Part shown: positions 8,708 to 17,411 of the stretch, piece by piece
How positions within the stretch are numbered: position 1 is the stretch's first letter
How the letters are laid out: the number at the start of each line of letters is the position of its first letter
Origin: Bradyrhizobium stylosanthis
GTDB taxonomy: Bacteria; Pseudomonadota; Alphaproteobacteria; Rhizobiales; Xanthobacteraceae
Assembly (NCBI RefSeq): GCF_001641335.1
Contig: NZ_LVEM01000001.1
Location: forward strand, 718,580-782,579
Length of the DNA stretch: 64,000 bases
Direction: 5' to 3'
Position numbers and translations under genes: made by a program
The notes under the pieces: model-generated
Database searches by the model: none
The model's input: the letters and a program-made list of their open reading frames with translations, nothing else
Told to the model about the DNA's origin: nothing

Positions 8708-9454
8708 ATGTCGGGCGAACCCATCAAGCCGCGCGGTGATGCGGTTTCGACGAAGGCGGGCGGGGCGGTGCCGCAGGCCGGCGCGTCGACGTCCGAAGAC
8801 ATTGCCGCCTTCGTCGCCAGGGCCCGCGCGCTGTCACCGCATGCGCCCGGTGCGAAAGGCCGGCTGATCTTCGCGCTGGATGCGACGCTGAGCCGGCAGC
8901 CGACCTGGGACATGGCCTGCGCGCTGCAGGCCGACATGTTTCGCGAGACCGCGGCGCTCGGCAGTCTCGACATCCGGCTGGTCTACTATCGCGGCTACAA
9001 CGAGTGCCGCGCCACCGGGTGGATCTCCGACAGCGCCAGGCTTGCGACGCTGATGAGCAAGATCGATTGCCGCGGCGGCGACACCCAGATCGGCAAGGTG
9101 CTGAGCGAGGCGCGGCGCGAGGCGGTCGCATCCGGCGTGCGCGCCGTCGTCTTCGTCGGCGATGCCATGGAGGAGAATGTCGACGAGCTCTGCGCCAAGG
9201 CCGGCGAGCTCGGCATGCTCAAGGTGCCCGTCTTCCTGTTTCAGGAAGGCCACGACGCCGTCGCCGAAAAGGCCTTCCGCGAGATCGCACGACTGACCGG
9301 CGGCGCCTGGTGCCGATTCGATCCGGGAGCTGCGGCGCAGCTGCGCGAGTTGCTGCGGGCGGCTGCCGCCTATGCCGCCGGCGGCCGCGAGGCGCTGTTG
9401 AAGCTGGCCGGCAGCGTGAGCGGTGCGGCGATGTTGATCGGCCAGATGAAGTAG
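8708..9454 (+). CDS. VWA-like domain protein
   Basis: The 248-residue cytoplasmic protein has a von Willebrand A-type core: a first strand RLIFALDATLSRQPTWD with a DxTxS-like metal-site variant, IRLVYYRGYNE, then GGDTQIGKVL and AVVFVGDAMEENVDEL. The usual DxSxS motif reads DATLS, so metal binding is plausible. The partner is unknown. The following DnaJ-like gene on the same strand starts 67 bp downstream. Confidence 0.75.
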   Translation: MSGEPIKPRGDAVSTKAGGAVPQAGASTSEDIAAFVARARALSPHAPGAKGRLIFALDATLSRQPTWDMACALQADMFRETAALGSLDIRLVYYRGYNECRATGWISDSARLATLMSKIDCRGGDTQIGKVLSEARREAVASGVRAVVFVGDAMEENVDELCAKAGELGMLKVPVFLFQEGHDAVAEKAFREIARLTGGAWCRFDPGAAAQLRELLRAAAAYAAGGREALLKLAGSVSGAAMLIGQMK

Positions 9455-9521
9455 GGCGCCGCGCGATCGGCGTGATCGAAGACGCCATGCTTTTTGACAC
9501 GAGGACGACTATATTCCGGCC

Positions 9522-10244
9522 ATGACCCTGATCGTCGGCGCCGTCGCCGTTATCACGCTTTACCTGCTGCTCCAGATGTTCCGCTCGGCCAATCCGGCGG
9601 TGCTGGCGCGTACCATCAAGTTTGGCGGCGGCGTGGTGGCGCTGGCGGTCGCGGCCTTCACGGGCCTGCGCGGCGAGCTTGCGGTCGCGATCCCGCTCGG
9701 GATTTTCGGCGCCGGGCTGCTCGGCTGGACGCCGCTGGCGAATGCCGGCTTCGGCAATGTCGGCGGGCTGTTCGGCGGCGCGGCGCGCCCGACCGGTCAG
9801 GCCTCGCGGGTGCGCTCGTCATTCCTGGACATGCGGCTGGACCACGATTCCGGCCGGCTCGGCGGCCAGATCATTGCCGGCCCTCACGCCGGGCGCGATC
9901 TCGACGAGTTCGATCTCGCCGCCTTGCTGGCAATGGTCCCGGCGTTCGACGCCGAGAGCGTGGCCTTACTTGAAAGCTATCTCGACCGCCGGTTTCCCGC
10001 TTGGCGTCAGAACGCGCAGGGCAATGCGGCAGGGGGGCAGCGCCGTACGGCGGCGAGCGGCAAAATGACGGCGGAGGAAGCCTATCAGATCCTTGGCCTG
10101 CAGCCGGGCGCGGGGCGTGACGACATCAGCAGGGCTCACAAGTCCCTGATGAAGAAACTCCATCCCGACCAGGGGGGCTCGACGTATCTCGCTGCCCGGG
10201 TAAACGAGGCCAAGGATACTCTGCTTCGCACGCATAACGGCTAA
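9522..10244 (+). CDS. membrane-anchored DnaJ-domain protein
   Basis: The 240-residue protein has hydrophobic segments at about 1-19 and 35-70, a cytoplasmic middle with a YLDRRFPAW block, and a C-terminal J domain (about 180-240) with AYQILGLQPGA and the HPD motif (KLHPDQGG) needed to stimulate DnaK ATPase. Placing the J domain last, after membrane helices, resembles DjlA- or Pam18-type co-chaperones. No Shine-Dalgarno is obvious before the ATG. A bidirectional terminator follows. Confidence 0.85.
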   Translation: MTLIVGAVAVITLYLLLQMFRSANPAVLARTIKFGGGVVALAVAAFTGLRGELAVAIPLGIFGAGLLGWTPLANAGFGNVGGLFGGAARPTGQASRVRSSFLDMRLDHDSGRLGGQIIAGPHAGRDLDEFDLAALLAMVPAFDAESVALLESYLDRRFPAWRQNAQGNAAGGQRRTAASGKMTAEEAYQILGLQPGAGRDDISRAHKSLMKKLHPDQGGSTYLAARVNEAKDTLLRTHNG

Positions 10245-10407
10245 CTCCGGCACCACGCTACAAACGCCCGTACCCGCGTGAGCTCCGTTTGCTCTGTTCT
10301 CGCCCGATGCCCGCCATTGTCGGCGTGGTCGATCCCTTGAGTAAAAATTTAACCGTAAATCGTTGACGAGAGGTTGTCGCGGAACAGGCTTCCGCGCACG
10401 CCGAAAA

Positions 10408-10440
10408 CAAAAATGCCCGCGCAAGGCGCGGGCATTTTTT
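10408..10440. terminator. bidirectional intrinsic terminator
   Basis: ATGCCCGCGC (10413-10422) pairs perfectly with GCGCGGGCAT (10426-10435) over an AAG loop, followed by a T-run to 10440 and preceded by an A-run. It can end both the DnaJ-type gene on the plus strand and the carboxypeptidase gene on the minus strand. Confidence 0.85.
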
Positions 10441-10457
10441 CGAAGCTATGCGGAAGA

Positions 10458-12320
10458 TCAGTTGCGGACGGTGATGCAGGAGATGTCGGCGCGCTTCAGG
10501 GCGCGGCAGACGGCTTCGGCCTGGTCGCGCTCGAGGCCTGCGAAGCGGGCACGGTAGAGCTTGCGATTGTCCTTGGCGAGGACGGGCTCGGTGAACGGAT
10601 CGGCCTTGCTGAGCAGGCCGCGGGCCGAGCTGCGCGCGGCGTCGATGCGCTGCTGGGCTTCGTTCTCGCTCTCGAGCGCGCCGACCTGGACGATCCAGCC
10701 GCTGTGGGTGACGGCCGGCTTGGTGGTGGCGCTCATCTGGATCGGCTGCGGCGCCGGATCGGCGGAGGCTAGCTTCGGAGCGGCAAGGGCAGGAGCAGGC
10801 GCGGGCGCAGAGGCGGTCGCGGCCGGCAGCACGCCGAGGATGCCGTTGCCGGTGCCGAAGCCGGCCGGCTGGCGCGGCAGCTCGGCGCGGGCAAGGTCCG
10901 CCTTCGGCGCTTCCGGCTGGCTCTGGGGCTCGGGCTTGTTGATCAGGTCGGCCCGGGCGACGACGGCGCCGGAGGTTTCCGCGACGTCGGAGCGGGAGGC
11001 AATCGTGCTCGTGACCTGCGGAGCAACCTGGGCCGGGGCAGCGGAAGCGACCTTCACGGCACCGGCCTTGACCTGAACGGTCTTGACCCGCACCGGCTTC
11101 ATCGGCTCGGACGAGCCGGGGATGATCGAGAGCGGCTGGCTCGAGATCACGCCGTTGGTGAGCGGTGCCGGCTCGATCTTGGATTCAGTCGGCCGAACCT
11201 CGAGCTTGCTGGCTTCCGGCTTGGGCGTGGCCGGCGGCACCGCAGCCGTCGCCGCAGCAAGCGTCGACAGGCGCGCAGCGAGACGGGACGGGGCGGATTC
11301 GGGAGCAGGGGCGGCAGCGGCCTGAACCGGTGCGGCGGGCCGCGCCGGCGTATCCGACGCATCGGCGACCTCGGCAGAGGCGTCAGCGCCGTTGCGCTCG
11401 GTGACGGCGACGACGGTGCGGGTGGTCGCGCCCTTCTCCAGGTTCTCCGCGAGCAGGTTGCGCATGATGGCATCGCGCGAGCCGCCGCTGCGGCCGCCCA
11501 GCACCACGCCGATCAAATGGCGGTTGCCGCGGCGCATCGAGCTGACGAGGTTGAAGCCGGAGGCGCGGGTGTAGCCGGTCTTGATGCCGTCCACGCCTTC
11601 CACGCTGCCGAGCAGGTGATTGTGGTTGCGGATCGACTGGCCGCGCCAGTTGAACGTCGAGGTGGCGAAATAGCGATAGTAGCGCGGGAAGCGCTCCTGG
11701 ATGGCGCGGCCGAGCGTGGCCTGGTCGCGCGCGGTCGTGACCTGCTCGTCGTTGGGAAGGCCGTTGGCGTTGCGGTAGACCGTGCGGGACATGCCGAGCG
11801 AGCGCGCCTTGCGCGTCATCATCTGGGCGAAGTCGTCCTCGTCTCCGGCGATCGCTTCGGCGATGACCACGGCGGCGTCGTTGGCGGAGCGGGTGACGAG
11901 ACCCTTGATCGCGTCCTCGACGCGAATGGTCTGGCCGGGACGCAGGTTCAGCTTGGTCGGATCCTGGTCGGCAGCGTGCTGGGACACCGGCATCTCGGTG
12001 TCGAGCTTCATCTTGCCGGACTCCAGACGCTCGAACAGCAAATAGAGCGTCATGATCTTGGTGAGCGAGGCGGGGTGGCGGATTCCGTCGGGGTTGTTCG
12101 ACTGCAGCACCGCGCCGGAATTACCGTCGACGATGATGGACGCGAATTTCGGGCTGGAGCTCTCGGATACGTCGCGCTGCACCCGGTGGTGCGCGTAATG
12201 CCGCCGGTGGCGCCGCGCTTCCGCTGCGTCAGTGGTGAAGATGACTGCGGTGGTGACCGTAAGAAGCCCGAAAACGCCAACCCGCGCCAAGCGCGAGGAA
12301 GACAAGTTTTTACGAAGCAT
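10458..12320 (-). CDS. D-alanyl-D-alanine carboxypeptidase with SPOR domain
   Basis: A penicillin-binding protein of the S11 (DacA/DacF) family that trims the terminal D-Ala of peptidoglycan stem peptides in the periplasm. A signal peptide (about residues 1-34) precedes a His/Arg-rich stretch, then the catalytic motifs SLTK (85-88), SAN (145-147) and KTG (247-249). A low-complexity Ala/Pro/Lys region (about 310-540) links to a C-terminal SPOR domain (about 545-620, beginning SGWIVQVGAL), which binds denuded septal glycan and would target the enzyme to the division site. It is longer than classical DacA because of the linker and SPOR module. Confidence 0.93.
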   Translation of the reverse strand: MLRKNLSSSRLARVGVFGLLTVTTAVIFTTDAAEARRHRRHYAHHRVQRDVSESSSPKFASIIVDGNSGAVLQSNNPDGIRHPASLTKIMTLYLLFERLESGKMKLDTEMPVSQHAADQDPTKLNLRPGQTIRVEDAIKGLVTRSANDAAVVIAEAIAGDEDDFAQMMTRKARSLGMSRTVYRNANGLPNDEQVTTARDQATLGRAIQERFPRYYRYFATSTFNWRGQSIRNHNHLLGSVEGVDGIKTGYTRASGFNLVSSMRRGNRHLIGVVLGGRSGGSRDAIMRNLLAENLEKGATTRTVVAVTERNGADASAEVADASDTPARPAAPVQAAAAPAPESAPSRLAARLSTLAAATAAVPPATPKPEASKLEVRPTESKIEPAPLTNGVISSQPLSIIPGSSEPMKPVRVKTVQVKAGAVKVASAAPAQVAPQVTSTIASRSDVAETSGAVVARADLINKPEPQSQPEAPKADLARAELPRQPAGFGTGNGILGVLPAATASAPAPAPALAAPKLASADPAPQPIQMSATTKPAVTHSGWIVQVGALESENEAQQRIDAARSSARGLLSKADPFTEPVLAKDNRKLYRARFAGLERDQAEAVCRALKRADISCITVRN

Positions 12321-12603
12321 GGAACCCCGTCCCCGTTTCTGACTAGATCACCGGCTCGTGAGGCGAAATTGTGCCCATGGGACCCGGGATCATTACCTGC
12401 TCAGGCTGTCCCTCCGCTGGTGTTCGCCGCGGGAGACGTTGGGCCTGAGCCGCTATTCTGGCTAAGGTGATGTTCTCAAACGGCTTTTGACCGATTGCGG
12501 AAGCTGAACACGTCCAGGGAATCAGGGTAGGGGGCTGCGGTTTCCAAAAGCTTAAGGAACCCTTGCGGGAAACCCCGGGAATCTCAGCGATTTGCATCTA
12601 ATT
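12321..12603. other. intergenic region between carboxypeptidase and phasin genes
   Basis: The two genes diverge, so this stretch should hold the leader and promoter of the minus-strand gene. No convincing sigma site, RNA or coding frame is visible; the phasin control region begins at its right edge. Confidence 0.4.
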
Positions 12604-12651
12604 TTGTGCGTCGCACAAGATTCTTGACTTTTTTGTGCGTTGCACTAATAA
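12604..12651 (+). promoter_or_regulatory. phasin promoter with two TGC-N3-GCA operators
   Basis: A perfect 15-bp palindrome TTGTGCG-T-CGCACAA occupies 12604-12618. A second, imperfect copy (TTGTGCG-T-TGCACTA) occupies 12633-12647, its centre 29 bp from the first. TTGACT (12624-12629) and TAATAA (12646-12651) form a -35/-10 pair with 16-bp spacing, so the second copy lies inside the promoter. TGC-N3-GCA matches the known PhaR/AniA operator of polyhydroxyalkanoate-regulated phasin genes; assignment to PhaR is inference. Confidence 0.72.
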
Positions 12652-12708
12652 TGGGCACGGTCAGGGAGCCGGGGCTTCCCGACGAGAGCCAGGGAAAAGG
12701 ATTCCGAA

Positions 12709-13044
12709 ATGTTCAAGGTTGAAGACTTTCAGAACTACGGGAAAGAGCACTTCGAGCAGTGCGTTGCCTCCGCGACCTCGGTGCAGCACGGCCTCCAGGC
12801 GATCGCCAGCGCCTATGGCGACTACACCAAGAAGTCGTTCGAAGACACCAAGTCCTTCGTCGAGAAGCTTTCCGGCGTGAAGTCGCTGGACAAGGCCGTC
12901 GAAGCGCAGACCGAGTTTGCCCGTTCCGCCTACGAGACCTTCGTTGCGGAGTCGCAGAAGATCGCCGGCCTCTACAGCGACCTCGCCAAGCAGGCGTTCA
13001 AGCCGGTCGAGACCGTCGTGTCGAAGTTCACCCCGGCCAACTAA
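12709..13044 (+). CDS. phasin family protein
   Basis: Phasins coat polyhydroxyalkanoate granules. This 111-residue all-helical protein (MFKVEDFQNYGKEHFEQCVA, then SAYGDYTKKSFEDTKSFVEKL and EAQTEFARSAYETFVAESQKI) has the length and heptad-like Phe/Ala pattern of rhizobial phasins. It has one cysteine and no signal peptide. The promoter carries two PhaR-like sites, suggesting derepression when polymer accumulates. It is monocistronic, ending at a strong terminator. Confidence 0.9.
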   Translation: MFKVEDFQNYGKEHFEQCVASATSVQHGLQAIASAYGDYTKKSFEDTKSFVEKLSGVKSLDKAVEAQTEFARSAYETFVAESQKIAGLYSDLAKQAFKPVETVVSKFTPAN

Positions 13045-13070
13045 TCCCTTTCCGGATATCTGGAAGCAAA

Positions 13071-13097
13071 AGCCCGGCTGAACAGCCGGGCTTTTTG
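13071..13097 (+). terminator. intrinsic terminator of the phasin gene
   Basis: AGCCCGGCT (13071-13079) pairs with AGCCGGGCT (13084-13092) over a GAAC loop and is followed by a T-run. Confidence 0.87.
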
Positions 13098-13664
13098 TTT
13101 GTCGCGATCGATTGACCCGGCGGGCCGAGCGCGGCCTCGACCGTCGTTCGACATCTCTAGGGTCGAGGCGGCCGGCAGCGCGCGCAATGTCGCGGCACGT
13201 GCGTCGTCGGTTCGCTTCCGGCGTTAACCAGCACGCAGGTCATGATGGTCGTCGGCCCCGATGCTCGCCGGCTGTCTTCCAGGCGATTCAATGGCGATGG
13301 GTTGGTCCGTAAAAATCCGGAGATGATTCCGCGCGAAAGCGTCGCAGCCCGGTTGCCAACCGGTTCCTGCTCAATACGTTCTAACCATGTGACGCGGAAA
13401 TTTTTGTCAAACCGGCCCGGATTGATTAACCTCGCCAAGGATCGTCCGGATCAGGAATCGGGACCGTCGCGGCCGCATCGGCCGGACCTTCGCACGCTTG
13501 CGGCGAAGGGGGGCGGGCCCATATTGTTGACGACCGAGACGGCTTGGACCGGACCGGTTGGAAGCGGCGATCCAACGAGGCGGCGCGCCTGTGTGAAGCT
13601 CCGGAGGTTGGGGCTCCGCGGCGGACCGTCATACGCTTCCGTGGGGAATTTGAACGCCTGAGCC
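13098..13664. other. gene-poor spacer before clpS
   Basis: No open frame here looks coding: those present overlap one another and have no RBS or family features. The stretch probably contains the clpS promoter and leader, but no -35/-10 pair or heat-shock site could be picked with confidence. Confidence 0.4.
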
Positions 13665-14057
13665 ATGCCGCAACTGACTTCCAGACTCGACCTGTCCGCG
13701 GCCACCGCCGCCGTCGCTCCCCGGATGAGCAATGACGAGAACCGTTCCGGCAACCCGACGGGTCCGAACACCTCTGTCATCACCAAGGTCAAGCCGAAGA
13801 CCAAGCGGCCGAACCTGTACCGCGTGCTGATCCTGAACGACGACTACACGCCGATGGAATTCGTCGTCCACGTGCTGGAGAAGTTCTTCCAGAAGGACGT
13901 CGAGGCGGCGACCAAGATCATGCTGCACGTTCACCATCACGGTATCGGCGAGTGCGGCGTGTTCACCTACGAGATCGCCGAGACCAAGGTGACGCAGGTG
14001 ATGGACTTCGCCCGCAAGCACCAGCATCCGCTGCAATGCGTGATGGAAAAGAAGTAG
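13665..14057 (+). CDS. clpS: ATP-dependent Clp protease adaptor ClpS
   Basis: ClpS binds the N-terminal domain of ClpA and delivers N-degron substrates to ClpAP. The core (about residues 48-130) has [20 protein letters not shown], where the NDD acidic cluster contacts substrate amino groups, and the conserved HVHHHGIG and YEIAETK segments. The first 45 residues are variable; an internal ATG at 13725 (MSNDENRSG) is an equally possible start. clpA follows 283 bp downstream. Confidence 0.93.
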   Translation: MPQLTSRLDLSAATAAVAPRMSNDENRSGNPTGPNTSVITKVKPKTKRPNLYRVLILNDDYTPMEFVVHVLEKFFQKDVEAATKIMLHVHHHGIGECGVFTYEIAETKVTQVMDFARKHQHPLQCVMEKK

Positions 14058-14340
14058 TCGCGCGTTCGCGTTCTTTAGAGTGGTTCTGTTCGTGTGCCGT
14101 GTGATGGCAGCACATCCTGCTGCATGATCCCGCTTAACATCGCGCCGACTTCAACCTGCCCAAATGGGTAGTTCTGCCCAAATCGGAACGGGTTTTGCAT
14201 CGAAAATACCGCAGGCGTGTTGCTTGCCCAGTCGCGGAACCGGTCTTTCGCGGCGGTCTTGTATAACTATATGTGACAAAGGTTGTTGTTGCCTGACCGG
14301 GCGATCACGACCATGATGGTGGGGGCCATAGAGGACGCGA

Positions 14341-16752
14341 ATGCCGACTTTTTCCCAAAGCCTTGAACAATCCCTGCATCGTGCGCTGGCGATCGCAAAC
14401 GAGCGTCATCACCAATACGCGACGCTCGAGCATCTCCTGCTCTCCCTGATCGACGACTCCGATGCAGCCGCCGTCATGCGCGCCTGTAGCGTCGATCTCG
14501 ACAAGCTCCGCACGAGCCTCGTCAATTATCTTGAGACCGAATTCGAGAACCTGGTGACGGATGGCGCCGATGACGCCAAGCCGACCGCCGGTTTCCAGCG
14601 CGTGATCCAGCGCGCAGTGATCCACGTTCAGTCGTCTGGTCGCGAAGAGGTGACCGGCGCCAACGTGCTGATCGCGATCTTCGCCGAGCGCGAGAGTCAT
14701 GCCGCGTACTTCCTGCAGGAGCAGGACATGACGCGCTACGACGCCGTCAACTACATCAGCCACGGCATCGCCAAGCGGCCGGGCGTCTCCGAGGCGCGGC
14801 CCGTGCGCGGCGTCGACGAGGAGACCGAGACCAAGGGCAACGAGGACGCCAAGAAGAAGGGCGAAGCGCTCGAGACCTATTGCGTCAACCTCAACAAGAA
14901 GGCGCGCGACGGCAAGATCGATCCGGTTATCGGACGCAATTCCGAGATCAACCGCGCGATCCAGGTGCTGTGCCGCCGGCAGAAGAACAATCCGCTGTTC
15001 GTGGGTGAAGCCGGTGTCGGCAAGACCGCGATCGCGGAGGGCCTTGCCAAGCGCATCGTCGACAGCGAGGTGCCGGAGGTTCTGGCAGCCGCGACCGTGT
15101 TCTCGCTGGACATGGGCACGCTGCTCGCCGGCACGCGCTATCGCGGCGACTTCGAGGAGCGTCTCAAGCAGGTGCTCAAGGAGCTCGAGGCGCATCCCAA
15201 CGCCATCCTGTTCATCGACGAGATCCACACCGTGATCGGTGCGGGCGCGACGTCGGGCGGGGCGATGGATGCCTCGAACCTGCTCAAGCCGGCGCTGGCC
15301 TCGGGCACGATCCGCTGCATGGGCTCGACCACCTACAAGGAATACCGTCAGCACTTCGAGAAGGACCGCGCGCTGGTGCGGCGCTTCCAGAAGATCGACA
15401 TCAACGAGCCGACCGTCGAGGACGCCATCGCGATCCTCAAGGGCCTCAAGCCGTACTTCGAGGACTACCACCGGCTGAAGTACACCAATGAGGCGATCGA
15501 GGCCGCGGTGCAGCTCTCCTCGCGCTACATCCACGACCGCAAGCTGCCCGACAAGGCGATTGACGTGATCGACGAGTCCGGCGCGGCGCAGATGCTGGTC
15601 GCCGAGAACAAGCGCAAGAAGACCATCGGCATCAAGGAGATCGAGACCACGATCGCCTCGATGGCGCGGATCCCGCCGAAGAGCGTGTCGAAGGACGATG
15701 CCGAGGTGCTCAAGCATCTCGAGCAGACCCTGAAGCGCACCGTGTTCGGTCAGGACAAGGCGATCGAGTCGCTCGCAGCTTCGATCAAGCTGGCACGCGC
15801 CGGCCTGCGCGAGCCGGAGAAGCCGATCGGCTGCTACCTGTTCTCGGGGCCCACCGGCGTCGGCAAGACCGAGGTCGCGAAGCAACTGGCGGCAACGCTC
15901 GGCGTCGAGCTGCTGCGCTTCGACATGTCCGAGTATATGGAGCGGCACACCGTGTCGCGCCTGATCGGCGCGCCTCCCGGCTATGTCGGCTTCGACCAGG
16001 GCGGTCTGCTCACCGACGGCGTCGACCAGCATCCGCATTGCGTTGTGCTGCTCGACGAAATCGAGAAGGCGCATCCCGATCTCTACAACGTGCTGCTCCA
16101 GATCATGGACCACGGCCGGCTCACCGACCACAACGGCAAGCAGGTCAACTTCCGCAACGTGATCCTGATCATGACCACGAATGCAGGCGCGGCGGATCTC
16201 GCCAAGCAGGCGTTCGGCTTCACGCGCTCGAAGCGGGAAGGCGACGACCACGAGGCGATCAACCGGCAGTTCGCGCCGGAATTCCGCAACCGTCTCGATG
16301 CCATCGTCTCGTTCGGCCATCTCAGCGTCGAGGTGATCGGCACCGTGGTCGAGAAGTTCGTGCTTCAGCTCGAGGCGCAGCTCGGCGACCGCGACGTCAC
16401 CATCGAGCTGTCGGAGCCCGCCAAGACCTGGCTGGTGCAGCATGGTTACGACGAGCAGATGGGCGCACGTCCCATGGCCCGCGTGATCCAGGAGCACATC
16501 AAGAAGCCGCTCGCCGACGAGGTGCTGTTCGGCAAGCTCAAGGGCGGCGGCCATGTTCGCGTCGTTCTCGTCAAGGACGAGGCCGACGAGACCAAGGAGA
16601 AGATCGGCTTCGAGTTCCTCGATGGCCCGGTCACGCCGAAGCAGGAAAAGCTGCCCGGCACCCGCAAGCGCCCGCCTGGCAAGCCCAACAAGCCGGGCGG
16701 CCCCGGCGGCTCCAAGGGGCCGACCTCCAAGGGACCGCTGGTCAAGGCTTGA
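14341..16752 (+). CDS. clpA: ATP-dependent Clp protease ATP-binding subunit ClpA
   Basis: ClpA is the hexameric unfoldase that feeds proteins to ClpP. At 803 residues it carries the double Clp N domain (about 1-145), first AAA+ module with Walker A GEAGVGKT (222-229) and Walker [13 protein letters not shown], and the second AAA+ module with Walker A GPTGVGKT (about 503-510) and [14 protein letters not shown] Pro/Gly/Lys-rich tail (from about 770) ends the protein, a common alphaproteobacterial extension. The 283-bp gap from clpS suggests a separate promoter. A terminator follows. Confidence 0.96.
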   Translation: MPTFSQSLEQSLHRALAIANERHHQYATLEHLLLSLIDDSDAAAVMRACSVDLDKLRTSLVNYLETEFENLVTDGADDAKPTAGFQRVIQRAVIHVQSSGREEVTGANVLIAIFAERESHAAYFLQEQDMTRYDAVNYISHGIAKRPGVSEARPVRGVDEETETKGNEDAKKKGEALETYCVNLNKKARDGKIDPVIGRNSEINRAIQVLCRRQKNNPLFVGEAGVGKTAIAEGLAKRIVDSEVPEVLAAATVFSLDMGTLLAGTRYRGDFEERLKQVLKELEAHPNAILFIDEIHTVIGAGATSGGAMDASNLLKPALASGTIRCMGSTTYKEYRQHFEKDRALVRRFQKIDINEPTVEDAIAILKGLKPYFEDYHRLKYTNEAIEAAVQLSSRYIHDRKLPDKAIDVIDESGAAQMLVAENKRKKTIGIKEIETTIASMARIPPKSVSKDDAEVLKHLEQTLKRTVFGQDKAIESLAASIKLARAGLREPEKPIGCYLFSGPTGVGKTEVAKQLAATLGVELLRFDMSEYMERHTVSRLIGAPPGYVGFDQGGLLTDGVDQHPHCVVLLDEIEKAHPDLYNVLLQIMDHGRLTDHNGKQVNFRNVILIMTTNAGAADLAKQAFGFTRSKREGDDHEAINRQFAPEFRNRLDAIVSFGHLSVEVIGTVVEKFVLQLEAQLGDRDVTIELSEPAKTWLVQHGYDEQMGARPMARVIQEHIKKPLADEVLFGKLKGGGHVRVVLVKDEADETKEKIGFEFLDGPVTPKQEKLPGTRKRPPGKPNKPGGPGGSKGPTSKGPLVKA

Positions 16753-16773
16753 TCGGCGCGGGATGAAATCGAA

Positions 16774-16800
16774 AAGGCCGGCTGCAAAGCCGGCCTTTTT
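16774..16800 (+). terminator. intrinsic terminator after clpA
   Basis: AAGGCCGGCT (16774-16783) pairs with AGCCGGCCTT (16788-16797) over a GCAA loop and runs into T residues. It lies 21 bp after the clpA stop and may also act on the converging lipoprotein gene. Confidence 0.87.
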
Positions 16801-16822
16801 GTTTGCGTCCGCCGTGCGGGCG

Positions 16823-17281
16823 CTAGGTGCCGGTGTCCGGCGCAGCCGCAGCCGGCGGCCGTGGTTTCTTCGGCGCGGGCGGCCGCGCGCGGGGAGGGGC
16901 GGACGGCTGCATGGTCACGATGACCGGATTGGGCTTGTGATCGGTCGCAGCTCCCGTTGCAGCATCGACGCCCATGCCGACGACACCGCCGAGCAGGAGA
17001 TTGCCGGCGAAGCCTGCGGCGCCACCGGTCTGGATGTCCCGGGTGAGCGGCACGATCTGCGGCTCATAGCCTTCCTTCTGGAAGGTGATGGAGATGTCGG
17101 CATTCCGCTTGACGACCACGGAGCAGGGTGTCGTGCAGGTGGTCGGAACTTCCATTCCGCTGACCACGGCTTCCACGCCAGAAGGTGTCGATGAGATGCT
17201 GATATTTTCCGTCGTGCCGCGCGTGACAGACGCGCAGCCGCCCAGCATGACGCTGAGCGCCACAATTCCAAATGAACGCAT
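16823..17281 (-). CDS. PEGA-like lipoprotein
   Basis: The 152-residue precursor has a lipoprotein signal with lipobox LGGC (Cys at about residue 16), so it is predicted to be lipidated. The mature part resembles PEGA-type surface repeats (ISISSTPSGVEAVVSG, CTTPCSVVVKRNADISITFQKEGYE) and then has a hydrophobic Gly-rich segment (about 85-110) before a Pro-rich tail. The ATG at 17281 follows AAGGGGC; an upstream start at 17317 would bury the signal peptide. Confidence 0.8.
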   Translation of the reverse strand: MRSFGIVALSVMLGGCASVTRGTTENISISSTPSGVEAVVSGMEVPTTCTTPCSVVVKRNADISITFQKEGYEPQIVPLTRDIQTGGAAGFAGNLLLGGVVGMGVDAATGAATDHKPNPVIVTMQPSAPPRARPPAPKKPRPPAAAAPDTGT

Positions 17282-17411
17282 GAAATGCCCCTTTTTCCCG
17301 GCGCCAATCAAGCGCAACCGGAGCGGGAGGGCAATAGGTCATAGGTCCAGATAGTTAAGCCACGCACAAGTTGCGGGAGAGGATGGAGGTCGCCTCTGGC
17401 GTGGGCACCTG

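Noticed and set aside
9494..9515. TTGACA and TATATT before the DnaJ-type gene
   Set aside because: They are only 10 bases apart, far too close for a sigma-70 promoter.
14305..16554. 749-residue open frame on the minus strand within clpA
   Set aside because: It is the antisense shadow of clpA, with no RBS and Arg/His/Leu-biased composition caused by GC-rich codon use.
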